Of a stretch of 64,000 bases of DNA, positions 55,468 to 64,000 are shown in pieces. Both the position numbers and the translations under genes were made by a program. Each line of letters opens with the position of its first letter. Within the stretch, counting starts at the first letter, position 1. This DNA comes from Escherichia coli DSM 30083 = JCM 1649 = ATCC 11775 (GTDB taxonomy: Bacteria; Pseudomonadota; Gammaproteobacteria; Enterobacterales; Enterobacteriaceae). The DNA is taken from NCBI RefSeq assembly GCF_003697165.2, contig NZ_CP033091.2, positions 1 through 64,000 of the forward strand. The letters run 5' to 3'. Under the pieces are notes generated by a model. It did not search any database. It was given only the letters and a program-made list of their open reading frames with translations, and was not told the origin of the DNA.

Positions 55468-56214
55468 TTACAGCGCCAGAACGCCCAGCACAGCCAGATG
55501 ACAGGCATAGAACGTCGGGAAAAAATCTCCGGGCCAGAAACGGGGTAATGATTTCCCTGCACAGGACACCAGACCAACGGTCAGCACCGTCATCACAAGG
55601 CCGGCCACCGCCGCGGCATCACTGGTGGCAAGGTTAAGCGCCGGAATAACAGCCAGCAGGCATGCAACCAGCGCCAGACGTTCCGTTCTGTCTTCCGCCC
55701 GGTACAGCCGGTGGCTGACTGCCAGCATCAGCAGCCCGGCAATGCCGTAACTGGTGCCGGACAAAGGTCCCCACAGTGCCATCAGGAGAATGGCCGCTGC
55801 TGTACGCCACCCACTGCGCGTTTCACACCACGTCAGCACCTGTGCCGCCACTGCAAAGGCAAACAGGATATTCCCCTCATACCACGGAAAGCCTGCCAGA
55901 TAATACGCGAACTGGGCAATAATTCCCCATCCCCACAGCCGGTTAATGGCCGACTGCCTGATATGCGCATGGCGGGACAGATTCAGCCCCCACACCAGAG
56001 CAAACAACGGAAAGGCTCCACGCCCGGCCAGAAACATCCACGTCTGGTCCAGATGCAGAATGCGGTTTGCGTGGTCCAGTACCATCAGCACCAGTGCCAC
56101 CGTTTTGATGATATCCCGCTGTCCGGGTGACCAGACCAGCAACGACTGCAACCAGGTATCGGTCCGGGCAGCCAGTGAATCGTTACGTGTCGTGTTCGTG
56201 TTATCCGTTGTCAT
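55468..56214 (-). CDS. traX: TraX, F-pilin acetylase
   Basis: A 248-residue inner-membrane protein that acetylates the N-terminal Ala of F pilin. The ATG at 56214 gives the exact family length; the frame is open further upstream only because it shadows traI. About eight hydrophobic segments are present, for example TVALVLMVLDHANRILHL and TFYACHLAVLGVLAL. It lies 20 bases after traI and 54 before finO in the traI-X-finO order of F. Confidence 0.94.
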   Translation of the reverse strand: MTTDNTNTTRNDSLAARTDTWLQSLLVWSPGQRDIIKTVALVLMVLDHANRILHLDQTWMFLAGRGAFPLFALVWGLNLSRHAHIRQSAINRLWGWGIIAQFAYYLAGFPWYEGNILFAFAVAAQVLTWCETRSGWRTAAAILLMALWGPLSGTSYGIAGLLMLAVSHRLYRAEDRTERLALVACLLAVIPALNLATSDAAAVAGLVMTVLTVGLVSCAGKSLPRFWPGDFFPTFYACHLAVLGVLAL

Positions 56215-56233
56215 CAGTGTTTGTCTTCCTGTA

Positions 56234-59200
56234 TCAGTCTCCGCCCAGGGTTTTCTCTTTCTGCAGGTCACGAACCATATCCTGCTCCATCTGCTGAAGT
56301 CGTTCCTGCAGCAGATTTTCCCGGGCAACCTCCCGGACCGCTTCCCGCTCCCGTTGTGATTCACGCAGCACACTCTCCGGCAGCGCGGCTTCCCGTTCAG
56401 ATATGGCAGACCGGTCACGCTCCTGCCCGGCAATCTCCCTGACAGCCTGCTCTGTTTTGCTGTCCGGCAGGTCAGGTTTGTTCTCTGCCATTTTACGGAC
56501 AATTTCATCTGCGCGGCGTTCCGTTTCACGGCGGATGGCCTCTTCAGCCTGCCGCTGTGCCAGTACCTCTGCCGTGACCGGCTCGCCATTTCCGGCTCCC
56601 GGCTGGACGCTGTTGTCCGGGATATCCCCCCACACGCGGCCACCGGTGATGGCACCGGGATTCCACGGACGACCTTCACCGGCGATTCTCACCACCACAC
56701 CGCTGTCGGGGTTATCACGGGCAATCCGGACACCATCCTGCATATTATCAGCCAGCAGGCTCTCGCCGTTACGGCTGCCCTGCAGGGCCACGAACTGCGC
56801 ATCCCCGCTGCCTTTCACACGGCCTTCACCACTGAATCCCCGCAGCCCGTTTCCGTCATCCGTGGTCAGCGGGTTCAGCCAGATACCGGCAGACTTGCCG
56901 TTACGGTCAAACGCCGGCAGTGCCACATACGGCTGTGGATATTTACGTCCCGGAGCAATAAACCGTGCAGGAGTGTCTCCCCCGGCAAGCCCCGCCTGAC
57001 GAAGAACGGCACGCCCTGCCGCCACGTCCCGCAGCTCCCGCGCCGTACTGAACAGCCGCTCTGCATTCATGACCTCCCGGTCCGGTTTCGGTTCAAACAC
57101 ATCGTGGGCTGTTCCTTTCTGTACGGCATTGTTAATGGCATCCGTCCAGCCCTGACGGTTATCGGTGTACACCTGCACATGCTGCTTCATACGCGACAGG
57201 GCCACGTAGGCTGACTCAAAGCCAGCCATCAGTTTCCGGCTGCCTTCCGTACCTTCAAGCGCGATGGCAAAGGTTTCACTTGCCCCCTGCGCACCGTGAG
57301 CGGTGATGGCATAGGCCAGGTCAATATGTTGCTCTGCCCGCACCTGGGCGGGGCGAATCACCCGGGTCTGCTGTCCGCCCGACAACGTGACACTGTCACC
57401 GGAAACCGCTGTCACCGTCCAGACGCTGTTGGCCACATAACCACGCTCCCGGTCACTCTTCGTGAAGCGCATCCGGTCACCGGTCCCTACCCGGATGGTG
57501 TCCGGGGTGTACAGTGTGACGCCTTCAGCCACCGCCTCCCGGGGCGAAATCAGCCGCGTATTACCTTCCGCATCCTGCAGGGTTATCAGCCCGTCATCCT
57601 TACTGATACCGGCAATCCGGTGATACACATTATCCACTAGGACAAGTGCGTCCCGATGTGTCTCCCAGGTGGAGAGACGACGCAGCTCTCCGTCGCGTAT
57701 ATTCGCTGTGTTCAGGACAGGCACCATGACCTGCTCTTTCCCCAGCTCACCGGCCTTTTCCCGTGCATCATGAATCATGCTGTTCAGTACGCGCCGGTCC
57801 TCATTCAGGTGCGTGACAATCAGCGTCTGCTCCCGTGCTTCCGGTGTTCTGCCGGTATAGTCGCGGACAATGGCTTCATACAGTGTCATGGGGACATCCG
57901 GGAAAGCCTCGCCTTTCAGCATCGCCTTCTGCTGCGCTTCTGCCAGTTTCGCTTCCTGGCTGTGACTGAACTCCGTCACAGAGTGCTCCGGTGCCCATGC
58001 GCCCTCCTGACGAGGCACCTGAGACGGTTTCACACTCTCAAGCCCGGACAATGCCCTTTCCACATCCCGGTTAATCAGGCTGTATACCGCCTCCCGCAGT
58101 TCCGGCGTCTGACGCACAATCTCTTTCATGATAGCCACATCGGCAGCACTGCGCGTCTGCTGGAGACGGAAAGGCTGACCGGGCGCGATGGCCTGCAGCT
58201 GGTCCGTGTCACCGCTGGCCACGGCACGACCACCACCGGCCGCAATCAGGGCGTATGCCCGTGCCATGTCGGTATTGCCCACCATTGAGCTCTCATCGAG
58301 CAGGAACAGCGTGTTGCTGAAATCCGGTGTTTCTCCGCTGCGCTGCTGCAGCTGCGTGTCATGCAGAAATGACGCCAGTGTCTGTGCATCCACGCCGGCG
58401 CTGCGCATCTCCCCGACCGCGCGGTGCGTGGGCCCCAGCCCCACGACACGGGGACGCCCACTCTCCGGCAGCATGTTCACGGCTGACATCACCGCCCGGA
58501 ACTGTGTGGTCTTCCCCACACCGGCATAGCCCTGCACCACCGTGAAACGGTCGGACGTTTCCAGTATCATGCGGGTGGCGGCGCGCTGTCCTGATGTCAG
58601 TTTCTCCATGAGTTCGCCAGGTACTCTCTCCATCAGCGGCGTGACCGCCTCCTTACCTTCGAGAATATGGCGAAGAATGCTTTTTTCAGCCTCATACGAC
58701 GCACGGGAAACCAGCAGGCCTGTGCCATAGCCTTTTGCCACATCCACATACAGTAAATCACCGCGTTTTATCTGCGCATTGATTTCCCCTCCCAGGTCAG
58801 TAAAACTGGTTCCTTCTGCAGCAAACGACTTCGCCTCTGTCAGCAGGTCCACCATGCTGAAGGCCAGGTTTTTACTTTCCAGCACAGGAAGGGCCAGATG
58901 AATGGCCTGCTGTGCCGGCGTGTGAAGCCCTGCTTTCTGCAGACTGATAGCGGTTTCCAGCAATGTCTCACCGGCACGCGCCTTTATCTGCTCAGAAACC
59001 ACCGTAAAGGAGGGATGGCGGGCAAGTTTTTCCGCAGTACGGGTTTCATCCAGTGAGGAATACAGCCGGACATCACGACCACTGCGGGCCAGACCGTTCA
59101 GGGTGGCATTGTCCATTGCCATCTGTGTGACGGAGGCAAAAACCTTCGCACTGTCACTGACGGAATGCCCGGGTGTTTCCACCCAGCCGCTCTCCAGCTT

Positions 59201-61504
59201 CAGTGCCGTGAACGGTGAATCAGCCACAGGCAGGGAGGCCGGTTCAGCCCGTCCCGGCACAACAACCGTCATCGCGTCCTCGCTGACGGATGCCACCTGC
59301 AAGCGGTCACCGCCGGAGACGCGGAGTCCGGGAATTTTCCCGGTCACCCTCAGACGCTCGCCGTCTGCCACCGGCATTTTTTCCGGCCGGAACAGCGACC
59401 AGCTGCTGTCCAGAGAAGAAATACGCACCACCTGCGTTTCACCCTGCGCATCCCGCAGGGTCAGGCTGTGACTCTGCGCCGTCACCCGGTCTATCACATA
59501 GCGGTCATGACTGCGTGTCTCCGGGTTCCACTGCTCCATCACCATCCCCGGGCGGTACATATCCCGCAGATAACGGCTCCGGCTGTCCAGCCAGACCGGT
59601 GACAGGGCGGTCATGGTCACCTCCGGGTGTCCGAGCACGCCCTGTGTTTTCAGCTCACTGCGAATGGCCTGTGTCAGTATGACCTGTTCCCGTACCCCGC
59701 TGACCTGTGCCACGCTCTCTTCTCCGGCTTTCACGCTGGCCGCAAAATCTCCCGCCAGCCGGGCATAACGGACATTGCGGTCCGGTTCACTGATGATGGT
59801 GGCCGGTCGCTGTTCTCCCCCCTGCCAGCGATATGTGTTCACCCCGGCATCCTTCATGGCCATAAGTGCACTGCCTGTACCGGTTCGCTGCCCGCTGTCG
59901 GTTATCAGGACCTGTACGTTATGACGTGCGGCACCATCCAGCAGGGTTAACGTCTCTTTCAGGGAGAGTTTTTCGCCCTGGTCAACGATAACAGTATTGC
60001 CCGGCGTGAAGGCCATGCCTTCCAGCAGCTGACGACGTCCGGTTATCAGCTCACCGGACAGCCGTTCATCCTGCTTCAGGTTCATCTGCGAGCGACGGTC
60101 AGCAGCGATAATCTGCACCTCCCGCCCCTGCTCCCGGGCCATCATGACCAGTTCAGCCACCCGCTCACGCTGCCCGGCTGCACCGCCCTGCCCGGACACA
60201 ATGGCCAGCGACGGGCGATCCTGTGCCAGAACACTGACGGCATCGCTGTAACCGGCCGTCCGGGGGACACTTTTCTCCGGATGTACGGTCACCCGGTTCT
60301 GTTTCATGATGTCACGACTGAGTGCCCGGACTGACAGCTCATCGAGCACATGAATCCCGGACGTGAACAGCCCCTTCTCACGATCGAGGGGGATAAGCTG
60401 CTCACGGCTGATGGCCTCATCGATACCGGCGCGTGCCCGTTCAATCACACCATTTTCCGGCGGCAGTATGCCGACCGTTCTGGCCAGCACGTCCGTGTAC
60501 GTAAACTGCACTTTTCGTTCACTTAATCCGGCAATGGCCTGTGTCACCGCCTGCTGCACATCCGGCCCCTCCTGTGAAACAGCCCCGGGCGCCTGCGTGC
60601 GGGTCTCCGCACGCTGATCCGCCGCGTCACGATATGCCCGGATGTCGAACCCGGTTTCCTTCAGCGTCTGCATCCATTCAGCCATTCTGACTTCAGGATC
60701 GACGTGCTGTTTGGATTTTCGCGTATCCAGTGCCGCCACATCCCGGGATTTCAGCGAGGCATCTTCCCCGACGGCCTCCCGGATTGCCTGTGAGCGTCCG
60801 GAAAAGGCCTCCACCGGTACGCCCGGCATCTCCCACATACCGTGCTTACCCACCACTTCGGTTTCATAGCCCAGCGCCTCAACCTGCTCTTTCAGTTTTT
60901 CCCGGTAGAGCCTGCCAAAGGCAATCTGATTAGCGTACACATTCTCAATGAACCCCGTTTTCCCCACTTTGTCACTGCTCAGTGTCTTCCACTCACCGTT
61001 ATGCTGCGTGACATTAGCCACCACCGCATGCGTGTGTAACTGTGGTTCCTGATCGCGACTGGTGTCGTGGTTAAACAGTGCCATCACCAGATTACCGGTC
61101 AGTACCGTTTCTGACTGTCCGTCCGTCATCACCCGTGTGGAGGCCAGCGCCTCCACCTGACGAACAGCAAAGTCCACGGCCTGGTTATGTGCATCAATCA
61201 GGCGCTTATCGCCACCTAACATGGCCATCATGGAGACACTTTTGGGGGCGGAGAAGGTCAGGTCGTAGCCGGGACGATGCCTGTTACTGCCATCCTGCAT
61301 GCGGCTTAGATCCGCTCCGTCCGGCAGCCTTCCCTCCAGAAGACGGGTAAAAACATCCTTATCGACACTGCCCTGCAGTCCCAGCTGTTCAGCCCCCCTG
61401 CCGGCCCAGCGTTCTCCCATGCTGCCCAGTACATAGTAATTATCCTTGTCGGTATAATAGTTACCGGCACTTCCGGCCGATCTGACCTGCGCGATACTCA
61501 TCAT
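56234..61504 (-). CDS. traI: TraI, relaxase-helicase
   Basis: The F relaxase/helicase, 1756 residues as in F. It nicks oriT and unwinds the transferred strand. The relaxase active-site tyrosines Tyr16, Tyr17, Tyr23 and Tyr24 lie in NYYTDKDNYY and the metal-binding histidines in QLHTHAVV (about 157-159). The helicase Walker A is GYAGVGKTT (about residue 990) and Walker B LFLLDESSMVG. A Gln/Arg/Glu-rich C-terminal tail contacts the relaxosome. It starts inside the traD stop (TGATGAG), so translation is coupled. It appears intact. Confidence 0.97.
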   Translation of the reverse strand: MMSIAQVRSAGSAGNYYTDKDNYYVLGSMGERWAGRGAEQLGLQGSVDKDVFTRLLEGRLPDGADLSRMQDGSNRHRPGYDLTFSAPKSVSMMAMLGGDKRLIDAHNQAVDFAVRQVEALASTRVMTDGQSETVLTGNLVMALFNHDTSRDQEPQLHTHAVVANVTQHNGEWKTLSSDKVGKTGFIENVYANQIAFGRLYREKLKEQVEALGYETEVVGKHGMWEMPGVPVEAFSGRSQAIREAVGEDASLKSRDVAALDTRKSKQHVDPEVRMAEWMQTLKETGFDIRAYRDAADQRAETRTQAPGAVSQEGPDVQQAVTQAIAGLSERKVQFTYTDVLARTVGILPPENGVIERARAGIDEAISREQLIPLDREKGLFTSGIHVLDELSVRALSRDIMKQNRVTVHPEKSVPRTAGYSDAVSVLAQDRPSLAIVSGQGGAAGQRERVAELVMMAREQGREVQIIAADRRSQMNLKQDERLSGELITGRRQLLEGMAFTPGNTVIVDQGEKLSLKETLTLLDGAARHNVQVLITDSGQRTGTGSALMAMKDAGVNTYRWQGGEQRPATIISEPDRNVRYARLAGDFAASVKAGEESVAQVSGVREQVILTQAIRSELKTQGVLGHPEVTMTALSPVWLDSRSRYLRDMYRPGMVMEQWNPETRSHDRYVIDRVTAQSHSLTLRDAQGETQVVRISSLDSSWSLFRPEKMPVADGERLRVTGKIPGLRVSGGDRLQVASVSEDAMTVVVPGRAEPASLPVADSPFTALKLESGWVETPGHSVSDSAKVFASVTQMAMDNATLNGLARSGRDVRLYSSLDETRTAEKLARHPSFTVVSEQIKARAGETLLETAISLQKAGLHTPAQQAIHLALPVLESKNLAFSMVDLLTEAKSFAAEGTSFTDLGGEINAQIKRGDLLYVDVAKGYGTGLLVSRASYEAEKSILRHILEGKEAVTPLMERVPGELMEKLTSGQRAATRMILETSDRFTVVQGYAGVGKTTQFRAVMSAVNMLPESGRPRVVGLGPTHRAVGEMRSAGVDAQTLASFLHDTQLQQRSGETPDFSNTLFLLDESSMVGNTDMARAYALIAAGGGRAVASGDTDQLQAIAPGQPFRLQQTRSAADVAIMKEIVRQTPELREAVYSLINRDVERALSGLESVKPSQVPRQEGAWAPEHSVTEFSHSQEAKLAEAQQKAMLKGEAFPDVPMTLYEAIVRDYTGRTPEAREQTLIVTHLNEDRRVLNSMIHDAREKAGELGKEQVMVPVLNTANIRDGELRRLSTWETHRDALVLVDNVYHRIAGISKDDGLITLQDAEGNTRLISPREAVAEGVTLYTPDTIRVGTGDRMRFTKSDRERGYVANSVWTVTAVSGDSVTLSGGQQTRVIRPAQVRAEQHIDLAYAITAHGAQGASETFAIALEGTEGSRKLMAGFESAYVALSRMKQHVQVYTDNRQGWTDAINNAVQKGTAHDVFEPKPDREVMNAERLFSTARELRDVAAGRAVLRQAGLAGGDTPARFIAPGRKYPQPYVALPAFDRNGKSAGIWLNPLTTDDGNGLRGFSGEGRVKGSGDAQFVALQGSRNGESLLADNMQDGVRIARDNPDSGVVVRIAGEGRPWNPGAITGGRVWGDIPDNSVQPGAGNGEPVTAEVLAQRQAEEAIRRETERRADEIVRKMAENKPDLPDSKTEQAVREIAGQERDRSAISEREAALPESVLRESQREREAVREVARENLLQERLQQMEQDMVRDLQKEKTLGGD

Positions 61505-63657
61505 CAGAAATCATCTCCCGGCTCAACATCCTCCCCACGCTCCCGGTGCACATTAATGTTCACCTCTTCACGACGCTGCATCTGCTGCTGGATGTCCGGA
61601 TGATTTTCCTGTTGCCATGCCTCATAAGCGGCCATATCCACCACTTCACCGGATTCACTGCTCCCGGGTGGCAGTTGCTGTTCCATCTCTTCTTCCGGTT
61701 TCATTTTCAGCTCCTGCTCGATCCCCCCTGCCGGAACATTCACACCTGAATCTGACTTCTTATCGTTTATGGCAGGAGACACCGGCTGTTGCGGCTGTTC
61801 AGCCTGAGTCACGTCTTCTCCGGAAACAACTTCCGGCACATCCGGTTCGAAGAGGCTGGCCATCTGACGACCTTCTGCTTCCCTTGCGGCAAGTACGGCA
61901 CTCAGACGGTTCTCCATTTCTGGGTTGATGTCACGCGGAATAAACTCAGGGGCAACCTTCGGACGTGCCTGATATTTCAGTGAGAGTTTTACTGCCGGAT
62001 ACGGTCCGGGCAGGGTGACATAACAGGTCAGATCCGGCAGAGACTGAATGTCGGAATAACTGACCAGCGTCTGGCGCTCCATATCCTTACCGGTCGATAC
62101 CCCGTCACGTACCGGATCAGCACCGTAGGAATACTGCTCGCTGGCTTTCAGGTGCTCTTTCTCACCAATCTCACCGGCAGCGAACTCTGCAATCTTATGG
62201 CTGGGAGAACGGAAAAAGGCACGAGTGTTCATGACGTCAAACAGCGTGGCAGCCGCTTTCTCACCGTAGATATCTTCCAGCTGGGCATAGGACTGGATAC
62301 CAAACACATAACAGCCACCGAACTTACGGGCTTCCGGCAGGATCTCCACCAGGTCCGGCAGTTTGTGTAACGTGGGTAGCTCATCACAGAAAAACCACAC
62401 ACGACGGTTACGGTTTTCTCCCATTGCCAGCAGACCACGAATGGCAATGGACAGCCACATGGAGATCACCGGCTTCAGGGAGGCATGGGTGTCGGCATTC
62501 GACGAGATAAACAGCCAGCCGTTTTTCTGATCTTCCCGGACACCCCGCATCCAGTCACGGATGGTAAAAGACTCACCGTTATGCTCAATCCCCTGCAGGT
62601 AACGGATGGCTTTCACGTAGTTGGTCAGCACAGCACGGATGGAAATCGCCGTTTTCTCAATTTTCTCTTCCACCAGGTTGGCCGCCGGTGAATTACGCAG
62701 GAAGGTACGCAGTTTTTCGATTTTGATGGAAAGCAGTGTGTCCACCAGTTTGCTGTAGCTGCGGTTGGGGTCATTACGCATCAGGTACGCCGCTTCCGCA
62801 AAAATGGTACGTCCTGAACCCTGCCAGAACGGGTCCTCTTTTGTGCCCATCGGGATCAGAGTATTTGCGGTATTATCAAAATCCGGCTGTGTCAGGCACT
62901 CCTTCCACAAATCCCAGGCGGCACAGCGGGCATCCAGCGGATTCAGGATTTTATCGATGGAGGGATCATAGTAACTTTTAACAAATTCCCCTGAACGGTC
63001 ATAAATCACCACCATATCTCCACGCTGACGGGCGTAGTTGGCCAGACGACGGATAACTTCCGACTTACCGGCCCCGACCGTGCCGTGCAGACAGAAGTTC
63101 TGGATTTCGGAATCCCGGATAATCGGCAGGTCGCCAATCCGTATATCGGAGTCCTTGCCGTCTTTTTTCAGCATCCGGGCAACGTCTTTCGGGTTCTCCG
63201 TCAGCTGACGACCACCTGTGACTTCATTTTCGCTCTGTTGTTTACCCTGACGCCCCAGAATCCAGGAGACAACAAAGAAGGTAATCAGGCAAATAACCAG
63301 TGCCACAACTGTAGCCAGAACGAATGCGGACCATAGCTGCTCTCCGCACCAGATCATATATTTATCATGCAGTACCTGAGCAGCGTTCATCCGGAAGGTT
63401 TTGCCGTAATACTGGATCTCATAGACCGGCTGGGACTTGATTAAATCCCGCATGCCCTCCAGCGTGGTACACCACCAGTAAATACAGCCGTTCACAAACG
63501 TCTGCCAGCTTATTTTTACCCATAAAACCAGACCAACGAGTATCCAGAAAAAAATAAACAGGCAGTAAAGCATGATATTGGCGATCTGGCTGAACATGCG
63601 GATACGCATGGACGCAATCTGACCGCCCTGGGTCATATCCTTTGCGTTAAAACTCAT
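61504..63657 (-). CDS. traD: TraD, type IV coupling protein
   Basis: Hexameric DNA-pumping ATPase of 717 residues that links the relaxosome to the secretion channel. Two N-terminal membrane helices (IANIMLYCLFIFFWILVGLVL and AFVLATVVALVICLITFFVV) precede Walker A GTVGAGKSE (about residue 192) and a Walker B around VWFFCDELPTL. The C-terminal tail is Gln/Glu-rich, includes repeats such as QQQM, and ends GEDVEPGDDF, which binds TraM. In 63658-63908 there are hairpins but no gene, as in F between traT and traD. Confidence 0.97.
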   Translation of the reverse strand: MSFNAKDMTQGGQIASMRIRMFSQIANIMLYCLFIFFWILVGLVLWVKISWQTFVNGCIYWWCTTLEGMRDLIKSQPVYEIQYYGKTFRMNAAQVLHDKYMIWCGEQLWSAFVLATVVALVICLITFFVVSWILGRQGKQQSENEVTGGRQLTENPKDVARMLKKDGKDSDIRIGDLPIIRDSEIQNFCLHGTVGAGKSEVIRRLANYARQRGDMVVIYDRSGEFVKSYYDPSIDKILNPLDARCAAWDLWKECLTQPDFDNTANTLIPMGTKEDPFWQGSGRTIFAEAAYLMRNDPNRSYSKLVDTLLSIKIEKLRTFLRNSPAANLVEEKIEKTAISIRAVLTNYVKAIRYLQGIEHNGESFTIRDWMRGVREDQKNGWLFISSNADTHASLKPVISMWLSIAIRGLLAMGENRNRRVWFFCDELPTLHKLPDLVEILPEARKFGGCYVFGIQSYAQLEDIYGEKAAATLFDVMNTRAFFRSPSHKIAEFAAGEIGEKEHLKASEQYSYGADPVRDGVSTGKDMERQTLVSYSDIQSLPDLTCYVTLPGPYPAVKLSLKYQARPKVAPEFIPRDINPEMENRLSAVLAAREAEGRQMASLFEPDVPEVVSGEDVTQAEQPQQPVSPAINDKKSDSGVNVPAGGIEQELKMKPEEEMEQQLPPGSSESGEVVDMAAYEAWQQENHPDIQQQMQRREEVNINVHRERGEDVEPGDDF

Positions 63658-63908
63658 GATGATATTCCGAAGAAAAAAGTCAGTCGGACTGATTATTAAT
63701 GATGAAAAGATTAATAACCGTTAAATTCCGGCTTCGCCGGCAACACTTCACGGTCGCACAAAGAATTTGCACAACCGCTCAGTGTTTTCATATTTATTTC
63801 GGAAACGCCGGGGAGAAATAAAATTTATTTTATTTCTTTCCGGGGTTGGACAACGAGCAAAGCGAGGCGTCAGTCAGGAGGCCGGTCAGACCAGCCTCCG
63901 GAAGATAA

Positions 63909-64000
63909 TCAGAGAATATTTGCGATTGATTTGGCCAGTTGGTCTTCGAGAACAGGCTTCGCCTCTTCAAATTTCAGGTTAACCTTGTTCGCATTTGAGA
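63909..64000 (-). CDS. traT: TraT surface-exclusion lipoprotein, 3' end only
   Basis: The last 29 codons of traT run off the window edge. They read NKVNLKFEEAKPVLEDQLAK and end SIANIL, the C terminus of TraT. TraT is an outer-membrane lipoprotein that blocks entry of like plasmids and contributes to serum resistance. Its position directly before traD is that of F. Confidence 0.9.
   Translation of the reverse strand, partial: SNANKVNLKFEEAKPVLEDQLAKSIANIL

Noticed and set aside
1..64000. CRISPR arrays, tRNA or rRNA genes and antibiotic-resistance genes
   Set aside because: I looked for regularly spaced repeats, cloverleaf-like tails and familiar resistance products and saw none. The repeats found are iterons, operators and the large duplicate.

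Overview
The window is part of an F-like ColV-type virulence plasmid of Escherichia coli (extraintestinal, avian-pathogenic type) or a close enterobacterial host such as Salmonella. The evidence is the gene set: a RepFIB replicon with its tyrosine recombinase, mig-14-like/hlyF/ompT, etsABC, iss, the salmochelin locus iroBCDEN, the colicin (microcin) V operons, colicin Ia with immunity, a complete RepFIIA/FIC-type replicon, and the distal end of an F transfer operon (traT fragment, traD, traI, traX, finO). Base 1 is the GTG start of the RepFIB repA gene, so the window probably starts at the conventional origin of a circular record.

Layout. 1-2.0 kb: RepFIB repA, its downstream iterons and the recombinase. 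2.7-6.2 kb: virulence block mig-14-like, hlyF and ompT; matches to the PhoP box lie before hlyF and before ompT. 6.2-10.4 kb: insertion-sequence debris with an intact 1310-bp IS629 lodged in an older IS3-family relic. 10.4-14.9 kb: etsABC, a MacAB/TolC-type exporter. 15.3-25.4 kb: dense mobile-element scrap: an IS200 stump, a 2.8-kb ISNCY-like element that carries an AbiJ/HEPN-type abortive-infection gene inside its inverted repeats, a CobW-type GTPase without the usual CxCC, an intact 1331-bp IS2, then iss next to a decayed lambdoid Rz/Rz1 spanin pair. 26.2-36.2 kb: Fur-regulated iroBCDE and convergent iroN. 37-38 kb: a plasmid-borne DAHP synthase behind its own Fur box. 38.2-39.7 kb: a degenerate second copy of sequences found at 46.9-51.7 kb. 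40-44.1 kb: cvaAB and cvi-cvaC. 44.2-46.1 kb: remains of a small metabolic operon (Gfo/Idh oxidoreductase, SemiSWEET, flavin monooxygenase fragment, acetyltransferase). 46.4-51.5 kb: plasmid genes, colicin Ia with immunity, a DEDDh exonuclease and the YacA/YacB-type toxin-antitoxin pair. 52-53.8 kb: RepFIIA-type replicon (oriR, repA1, tap, CopA antisense RNA, copB). 53.9-64 kb: nuclease, ANR-like protein, finO, traX, traI, traD and the traT 3' end.

How it works together. From 26 to 50 kb there are at least eight close matches to the Fur box (TGATAATnATTATCA), so salmochelin synthesis/export/uptake, a chorismate-supplying DAHP synthase, colicin V production/secretion and probably the colicin Ia region all appear to answer to iron starvation. 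Microcin V and colicin Ia both enter target cells through the catecholate receptor Cir, itself iron-repressed, so the siderophore and both toxins exploit the same condition. The 2.7-6.2 kb block appears to answer to PhoP instead. FinO is uninterrupted, so transfer is probably fertility-inhibited. Many relics (split transposases, frameshifted duplicates, phage scraps) show that the plasmid grew by repeated insertion and recombination.
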